This document shows positions 59,531 to 64,000 of a stretch of 64,000 bases of DNA, piece after piece (the stretch's first letter is position 1; the number at the start of each line of letters is the position of its first letter). Under the pieces are notes generated by a model. It searched no databases. It saw nothing but the letters and a program-made list of their open reading frames with translations, and was not told the DNA's origin. Location of the stretch: NCBI GenBank assembly GCA_046347635.1, contig JAXMFT010000005.1, forward strand, positions 264,384 to 328,383, written 5' to 3'. Position numbers and translations under genes: made by a program. This DNA comes from JAGVSZ01 sp019137045. GTDB lineage: Bacteria > Pseudomonadota > Gammaproteobacteria > Burkholderiales > SG8-39.

Positions 59531-60448
59531 CTAGTCCCGCAGCTCGCGCCCGGTCAGCTTCAGGAACACGTCCTCGAGGTTCGCCGGGCGGTGCAGGTAG
59601 CGCAGCCCCGCCTGCCGCTCGAGGTGCGCGAGCAGCGGCGCGGCGTCGCGCACGTAGCAGAACGCCGTGTCGCCCGCGCGCTCGACGCGCGCCGCGAGCG
59701 CGCGCGCCTCGCTCTCGCTCCAGCCTTCCAGCCCGTCGCCGTGCACTTCCACCACGAACGGCTCGATCTGCGCCGCGATCAGCTCGCGCGGGCTGCCCTC
59801 GGCGATGAAGCGCCCGTGGTCCATGACGACCAGGCGCGTGCACAGGCGCTCGGCCTCCTCCATGAAGTGCGAGGTGAGCAGGATCGTCTTGCCGCGCGCG
59901 AGCAGCTGCTTCAGCCGGTCCCACATGACGTGCCGCGCCTGCGGGTCGAGCCCGGTGGTCGGCTCGTCGAGCACGAGGAAGTCGGGGTCGTTCACGAGCG
60001 CGCGCGCGAGCGTCAGCCGCCGCCGCATCCCGCCCGACAGGGTCTGGATGCGCGACCCGGCGCGGCTCGTCAGGCCGGCGAACTCGAGCAGCTCCGGCAC
60101 GCGCGCGCGGATCGCGTCGTCGGCGAGCCCGAAGTAGCGGCCGTACACGACCAGGTTCTCGGTCACGGTGAAGTCGGGGTCGTGGTTGTCGAACTGCGGC
60201 ACCACGCCCACCGTCCGCCGCGCGCGGCGCGCCTGGCGCGGCACCGGCGCGCCCATCAGCTCGATCGTGCCGCCGTCCGGATCGACGAGCCCGAGCGCGA
60301 GCCGCAGGGTGGTGGTCTTGCCCGCGCCGTTGGGGCCGAGCAGGCCGAAGCACTCGCCGCGCCGGATCTCGAACGAGACCCCGGCCACGACCTCCGCGCC
60401 GCCGTAGCGCTTGCGCAGGCCCGCGACGCGCAGGACCGCGCCGCTCAC
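59531..60448 (-). CDS. ABC transporter ATP-binding protein, NodI-like
   Basis: The 305-residue ATPase has Walker A LLGPNGAGKTTTLRLALG, the Q-loop in GVVPQFDNHDPDFT, signature LSGGMRRRLTLARAL and Walker B LVLDEPTTGLDP, with a C-terminal NodI-type domain. The likely partner permease (NodJ-like) is at 51255-52037. It starts at GTG 60448, overlapping the hydrolase stop as GTGA. Confidence 0.93.
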   Translation of the reverse strand: MSGAVLRVAGLRKRYGGAEVVAGVSFEIRRGECFGLLGPNGAGKTTTLRLALGLVDPDGGTIELMGAPVPRQARRARRTVGVVPQFDNHDPDFTVTENLVVYGRYFGLADDAIRARVPELLEFAGLTSRAGSRIQTLSGGMRRRLTLARALVNDPDFLVLDEPTTGLDPQARHVMWDRLKQLLARGKTILLTSHFMEEAERLCTRLVVMDHGRFIAEGSPRELIAAQIEPFVVEVHGDGLEGWSESEARALAARVERAGDTAFCYVRDAAPLLAHLERQAGLRYLHRPANLEDVFLKLTGRELRD

Positions 60449-61101
60449 GTGCGCCACTGGCCCTGCACGATCCGCCGCAGCAGGTGCAGGCGGCGGTGGA
60501 AGAAGTGGTCCGCGCCGGGCACGAGCACGATCGGCAGCTCCTGCGGCCGCGCCCAGTCGAGGACGTTGGCGAGCGGCGCGGTCTCGTCGCGCTCGCCGTG
60601 GATCAGGATCGTGTCCGCGGGCACGTTGCCGGGCGTGTAGGTGCGCCCGCCCGTCACCATGCCGTACGGCATGCCCACCAGCACCAGGCGCTCGAGCGCC
60701 ACGCGCGCGGCCACGCGCGTCACCACGTACGCGCCGAACGAGAAGCCCGCCGCGGCGACGGGCAGGGGCCCGAACCGCCCCCGCGCCCACTCGATCACCG
60801 AGACGAGGTCGTCGGTCTCGCCCTCGCCGTGGTCGTGCTCGCCCTCGCTCGCGCCGACGCCGCGGAAGTTCGGCCGCACGGCGACGTACCCGAGCTCCGC
60901 GAATACGCGCGCGAGCGTCTGCGCGACCTTGTTGTCGAGCGTGCCGCCGAAGAGCGGGTGCGGGTGCGCGACGAGCCCGATCCCGCGCGCGCGCTCGTCG
61001 GCGCCGCCGCCCGGAACCGGCGCGGGAGGGTCGACGACGATCTCGATCTTTCCGGCGGGGCCCGGGACGGCGAGCCGCTCCGGCGGCCGCCGCGCGGTCA
61101 T
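60445..61101 (-). CDS. Alpha/beta hydrolase (dienelactone-hydrolase-like)
   Basis: The 218-residue protein has LVAHPHPLFGGTLDNKVAQTLAR, the NFRGVGASEGEHDHG block and nucleophile AGFSFGAYV, with late Asp (GERDETAP) and His (GADHFFHRR). The family is common in proteobacteria, often encoded with an ABC transporter and a 2Fe-2S protein, with no firm substrate. Starts and stops overlap on both sides (ATGA upstream, GTGA downstream), so the three genes form one translational unit. Confidence 0.88.
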   Translation of the reverse strand: MTARRPPERLAVPGPAGKIEIVVDPPAPVPGGGADERARGIGLVAHPHPLFGGTLDNKVAQTLARVFAELGYVAVRPNFRGVGASEGEHDHGEGETDDLVSVIEWARGRFGPLPVAAAGFSFGAYVVTRVAARVALERLVLVGMPYGMVTGGRTYTPGNVPADTILIHGERDETAPLANVLDWARPQELPIVLVPGADHFFHRRLHLLRRIVQGQWRT

Positions 61102-61406
61102 AGGCGCAGCCGCTCGACGATGCGACCGTGCTTGAGGTGCTCCTCGACGATCTCGTCGATGTCCGCCTTGTCGACGTACGTGTACCAGACCTCCTCCGGG
61201 TACACGACGATCACCGGCCCTTCGTCGCAGCGGTCGAGGCAGCCGGCCTTGCTGACGCGCACTTTCCCCTTCCCCGCGAGGCCGAGCGCCTTGACGCGGC
61301 TCTTCGCGTAGTCGCGCATCTCGTCCGCCGCGTGGTCCTGGCAGCAGCGCTCGCCCGGCGCGCGCCGGTTGCAGCAGAAGAACACGTGGTGCTTGTAGTA
61401 GCTCAT
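61098..61406 (-). CDS. Thioredoxin-like 2Fe-2S ferredoxin-domain protein
   Basis: The 102-residue protein has the thioredoxin-like ferredoxin fold with Cys residues HVFFCCNRRAPGERCCQ at the start and the second pair in AGCLDRCDEGPVIVVYPE. These ligand a [2Fe-2S] cluster, as in NuoE-like ferredoxins. It is the first gene of a leftward operon with the hydrolase and the ABC ATPase. Confidence 0.92.
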   Translation of the reverse strand: MSYYKHHVFFCCNRRAPGERCCQDHAADEMRDYAKSRVKALGLAGKGKVRVSKAGCLDRCDEGPVIVVYPEEVWYTYVDKADIDEIVEEHLKHGRIVERLRL

Positions 61407-61473
61407 CGAGAGGAAAGGGTCCTGGCGTCCGCCGAATTATAGGAGCCGGTGAGGTTGCGCGGCACCTGCCGTG

Positions 61474-61902
61474 TCACCATCCCTCGGGCATCAGGACCGG
61501 GATGACGGCGCGACCCCGTCGTCGGTAGATGCGGAAGTCGCCGTCCAGCGTGAGCACGAGCGCGTTGGGAGCGGTCTCCGACAAGCGGACCAGGCACGCG
61601 TCGGCGAGCGACATGGGAACGTTCCTGTAGCGGCGCATGAGTTGCAGCACCGCAGGCGCTTCCTCGCCGAGCACGGGCGCCAGCGAAAACACCCCGTTGG
61701 CCGCAAGGGCAGGGACCGTCGTCGGGTCGGCGCCCGCGTACTCGAGGAGGAACGCGGCCTCGGCGAGAACGGCCTCGCAGGTGAGGAGCGGAGGGCGCAG
61801 TCGCTCGAACTGCGCCCGCGCCCAGCGATGATGGGCGTCCGCCCGGTTGATCCAGGCGACGATCGGACCGGCGTCAACGAGGACGGTTGGACCGGCCGGC
61901 AC
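61474..61902 (-). CDS. PIN-domain toxin VapC
   Basis: The 142-residue PIN nuclease has the acidic residues in VLVDAGPIVAWINR (Asp10), CEAVLAEAAFLL (Glu near 43), SLADACLV (Asp near 99) and LTLDGDF (Asp near 119). VapC toxins cut RNA, often initiator tRNA. Its start overlaps the vapB-like gene by 29 bases, as in TA operons. Confidence 0.9.
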   Translation of the reverse strand: MPAGPTVLVDAGPIVAWINRADAHHRWARAQFERLRPPLLTCEAVLAEAAFLLEYAGADPTTVPALAANGVFSLAPVLGEEAPAVLQLMRRYRNVPMSLADACLVRLSETAPNALVLTLDGDFRIYRRRGRAVIPVLMPEGW

Positions 61903-62140
61903 GGCGCCGCGTCAGCGCGCGCTTGAGGTACGACGGATTCACCGAGAGGTCGCGCGGTCCCGCCACGCTGCCGACGAGATCGCCGGCGAGATCGGCACAG
62001 GTGAGTTCGCGTCCGACGCCCCGCGAGCGGGCGAGCGCGCGCTCGAGCGACTCGCGGATGATCGTCGACTGCCTCACCTGGCGCCGTCTCGCTTCCTGCG
62101 CCAGGCGCGCGCGCAGAGCGGCAGGCAGCTTGAAGGACAT
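61874..62140 (-). CDS. Ribbon-helix-helix antitoxin VapB-like
   Basis: The 88-residue protein begins MSFKLPAALRARLAQEARRRQVRQSTIIRESLERAL, a ribbon-helix-helix (CopG/Arc) DNA-binding domain, quoted here only to name the family blocks FKLPAALRARL and QSTIIRESLE. It overlaps the PIN toxin and would neutralise it and repress the operon. ATG 62140 is chosen; the longer in-frame reading to 62215 lacks homology. Divergent from queC. Confidence 0.85.
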   Translation of the reverse strand: MSFKLPAALRARLAQEARRRQVRQSTIIRESLERALARSRGVGRELTCADLAGDLVGSVAGPRDLSVNPSYLKRALTRRRAGRSNRPR

Positions 62141-62243
62141 CGTTTCCACGTCCCTAGGGTAATACCAAGTGTGCGCGAACGCAATACGCAGCGCCTCTTC
62201 CGATGCGCAATGCACGCACCGTTCCGACCGGTGCCGCGCGTGC

Positions 62244-62249
62244 TAGGCT
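62244..62249 (+). promoter_or_regulatory. -10-like box directly ahead of queC
   Basis: TAGGCT, preceded by GTGC, ends six bases before the queC ATG at 62256, so transcription would start at or beside the start codon. No -35 box is recognised. Confidence 0.35.
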
Positions 62250-62255
62250 GGATAC

Positions 62256-62873
62256 ATGGAAGCCGCGTCGATCCTGCTCCTCTCCGGCGGCGTCGAGAGC
62301 GCGACGCTGCTCGCGCAGCTCGCGGCCGCGGGCGAGCCGGTGCAGGCGCTCTTCATCGACTACGGCCAGCGCGGCGCGAGCGAGGAGCGCCGCGCGGCCG
62401 AGACTCACTGCGAGCGCCTCGGCGTCGAGCTCGTGCCGCTCGATCTCGGTCGCGTGGGCGCCACGTTCCGCCGCGGCCAGGACCGCAAGGCGCACGTGCC
62501 GCTGCCGCACCGGAACCTCGTCGCGCTCTCGCTCGGCCTCTCGTACGCGGCGAACCTCGGCGCGAAGCGCTTCTACCTCGCCGCGAACCGCGAGGACGCC
62601 GCCGAGCATCCGTCGTCCTCGCACGCGTTCCTCGCGCAGTTCCGGCTGATCTGCGGGCTGCTCGGCGACGTCGAGCTGCGCACGCCCTACCTCGACTTCT
62701 CCAAGGCGGACGTGATCCGCCGCGGCATCGAGCTCGGCGTCGACTACGACACCACCTATTCCTGCCTGCTCGGCTACCCGGTGCACTGCGGCCGCTGCCC
62801 GCAGTGCCTGAAACGCCGCGACGCCTTCCGCGCCGCCGGGCTCGAGGAGCCGGCGGGGTTCTACCGCGCGTAA
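62256..62873 (+). CDS. queC: 7-cyano-7-deazaguanine synthase QueC
   Basis: QueC turns 7-carboxy-7-deazaguanine into preQ0 for queuosine tRNA modification. The 205-residue protein has the PP-loop LLLSGGVESATLLAQL at the start, ALFIDYGQRGASEE, and C-terminal zinc Cys residues in YSCLLGYPVHCGRCPQCLKR. The PP-loop Asp is replaced by Glu (SGGVES), a change seen in some family members. It ends five bases before the tamB stop (convergent). Confidence 0.93.
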   Translation: MEAASILLLSGGVESATLLAQLAAAGEPVQALFIDYGQRGASEERRAAETHCERLGVELVPLDLGRVGATFRRGQDRKAHVPLPHRNLVALSLGLSYAANLGAKRFYLAANREDAAEHPSSSHAFLAQFRLICGLLGDVELRTPYLDFSKADVIRRGIELGVDYDTTYSCLLGYPVHCGRCPQCLKRRDAFRAAGLEEPAGFYRA

Positions 62874-62878
62874 TCCGC

Positions 62879-64000
62879 TCAGTCGAACGCGCGCCGGTAG
62901 GTGAAGCCGAAGCTCGAGGTGGTCTGGCTCGTCTGCGCGTTGAGGCTCAGCGTGCGCGTGAGCGCGAAGGTCAGCCGCACGAGGTTGGCGGCGACGGTGA
63001 TGCCCTGCTCGTACTCGACGTAGAGGCGATCCGAGAGCCGCTTGCCCACCGCCACGACCTGCCCGGCCGCCGCGCCGCCCTGCGCGCCGCGCACGCTCAC
63101 GTCGTCGAGCCCGACGCCCTCGATGATGCGCCGGTGGAGCGGCACCGCCTCGCCGGACCCTACGAGCTGCGAGGCCGCCGCCTGCAGCAGCGCGAGGTCG
63201 GCGCTCGACGCGTCCGGCGTGGCGCGCCCGAGCACGAGCCACGACAGCTTCTCCGCGTCGGGCACCGGCGGGCGCGAGGTGAGCCGCACCTGCGGCGCGC
63301 GCGCGGTGCCGGTGACCTCCACGCCCGCCTCGACGGCGAGGTTCCGGCGCAGCGCGAGGATGTCGAGCGCGGGGTTGTCGATCAGGCCGTCGAACACGAG
63401 CCGCCCGCGCTCGATGTCGAGCCGCTGCCCGAACGCGCGATAGGTGCCGTTCACCGTCTCGATCGCGCCGCGCGCGACGATCGTGCCGTCGGGACGCGAC
63501 TGCACCAGCACCTTTCCGCGCAGGTAGGCGTCGAGCCCCTGGCCGACGAGGCGGAAGCGCGGGCCCGGGTCGAGCGTCAGGTCGACGTCGAGCGGCAGCG
63601 CGCGCCGCCCCGCGCGGCCCTCCGGCTCGGTCCGACCGACGATCACGACGTCGTCGCCGAGGCGCCCCGCCTCGCGTCCCGCGAACTCGACGTAGCCCTC
63701 GTCGGCGCGCAGCTCGCCGCGCAGCGCGAGCCGGGTCTGCGACACCGCCGCGGTCCCGGCGCCGGTCACCACCAGGCGCCGGTCGGGACGGTTGAAGACG
63801 CGCAGGCCCGCCGCGCGCCACGCGAGCTTCGCGCCCTCGCCGCCGGCCGCGAGCGTGCCGCTCGCGGTCAGCTCGCCCTCGGGTCCGCGGATCGAGAGGT
63901 CGTCCAGCAGCAGCCGGTCGCCCTCGAGCCGGGCGCGCAGCCGGCCGTCGCGCAGCGCGACGCCGTATTGCGGCACGTCGACCCGGACCGCGTCGGCCGT
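62879..64000 (-). CDS. tamB: Translocation and assembly module protein TamB (C-terminal part only)
   Basis: The final 373 codons lie in the window; the start is beyond the right edge. The sequence has the repetitive beta strands of the DUF490/TamB domain and its conserved end: IETVNGTYRAFGQRLDIERGRLVFDG, in shorter blocks, DNPALDILALR, and the LYVEYEQGI ... FGFTYRRAFD finish. TamB spans the periplasm and with TamA helps outer-membrane protein or lipid transport. Confidence 0.93.
   Translation of the reverse strand, partial: TADAVRVDVPQYGVALRDGRLRARLEGDRLLLDDLSIRGPEGELTASGTLAAGGEGAKLAWRAAGLRVFNRPDRRLVVTGAGTAAVSQTRLALRGELRADEGYVEFAGREAGRLGDDVVIVGRTEPEGRAGRRALPLDVDLTLDPGPRFRLVGQGLDAYLRGKVLVQSRPDGTIVARGAIETVNGTYRAFGQRLDIERGRLVFDGLIDNPALDILALRRNLAVEAGVEVTGTARAPQVRLTSRPPVPDAEKLSWLVLGRATPDASSADLALLQAAASQLVGSGEAVPLHRRIIEGVGLDDVSVRGAQGGAAAGQVVAVGKRLSDRLYVEYEQGITVAANLVRLTFALTRTLSLNAQTSQTTSSFGFTYRRAFD

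Overview
The window is 64 kb of very GC-rich DNA (about 70% by eye), densely packed with genes. It looks like an uncultured betaproteobacterium, probably a metagenome-derived contig. This placement rests on gene order and content: ubiK-comM, accB-accC-prmA-DUF3426-kinase, rnb-tonB-mtgA, thiE-hemL facing a rubredoxin, pilG-H-I-J-chpA followed by yqgE-ruvX-pyrR-pyrB-pyrC', and yggT-proC-yggS facing pilT-pilU. I saw no rRNA, tRNA or CRISPR array. No stretch longer than 300 bases lacks a gene; the longest gaps are 178-426, 22241-22513 and 53887-54125.

Layout. 1-6.9 kb: a cut-off TorF-type porin with a sigma-54-like promoter, ubiK, comM, apaH, an acyltransferase, a HIT protein, then a leftward block accB-accC-prmA-DUF3426-PfkB kinase. 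8.9-10.1 kb: a thioredoxin-like protein and a nucleotidyltransferase-like protein. 10.1-16.7 kb: mpl, a YqiA-type esterase, an RNB exonuclease, tonB, mtgA and a CorA-type transporter preceded by an 8-bp tandem repeat. 16.6-22.2 kb: an MFS carrier, mgtE, mscL, hemL, thiE and rubredoxin. 22.5-32.1 kb: the Pil-Chp twitching chemosensory operon, ending in a giant multi-Hpt ChpA kinase. 32.2-35.9 kb: yqgE, ruvX, pyrR, pyrB and a catalytically dead pyrC'. 35.9-41.5 kb: a ceramidase-like membrane protein, DUF167, yggT, proC, yggS, and the retraction ATPases pilT and pilU. So regulator and motors of twitching motility lie within 20 kb of each other. 41.5-52 kb: a serine hydrolase, an unrecognised TonB-C protein, an RNA methyltransferase, an M1 aminopeptidase, a META lipoprotein, a nitroreductase, threonine deaminase, hemJ and a NodJ-type ABC permease.

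52-59.5 kb looks accessory: a methyltransferase, a MerR regulator with a clear palindromic operator and two small membrane proteins, a TetR/metallo-beta-lactamase-fold pair with two operators, an oxidoreductase, a hydrolase, a decayed toxin-antitoxin pair and a GST. It separates the NodJ-type permease from its likely NodI-type ATPase at 59.5 kb. The right end has a hydrolase, a 2Fe-2S thioredoxin-like protein, a vapBC pair, queC and the cut-off tamB.

Quality note. At least five genes (prmA, mpl, chpA, yqgE and the serine hydrolase at 41.6 kb) are broken by single-base indels with strong homology-like continuity in the next frame. The simplest reading is residual sequencing error, not mass pseudogenisation. 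The shikimate genes aroQ and aroE are missing from their usual places next to accB and mtgA.
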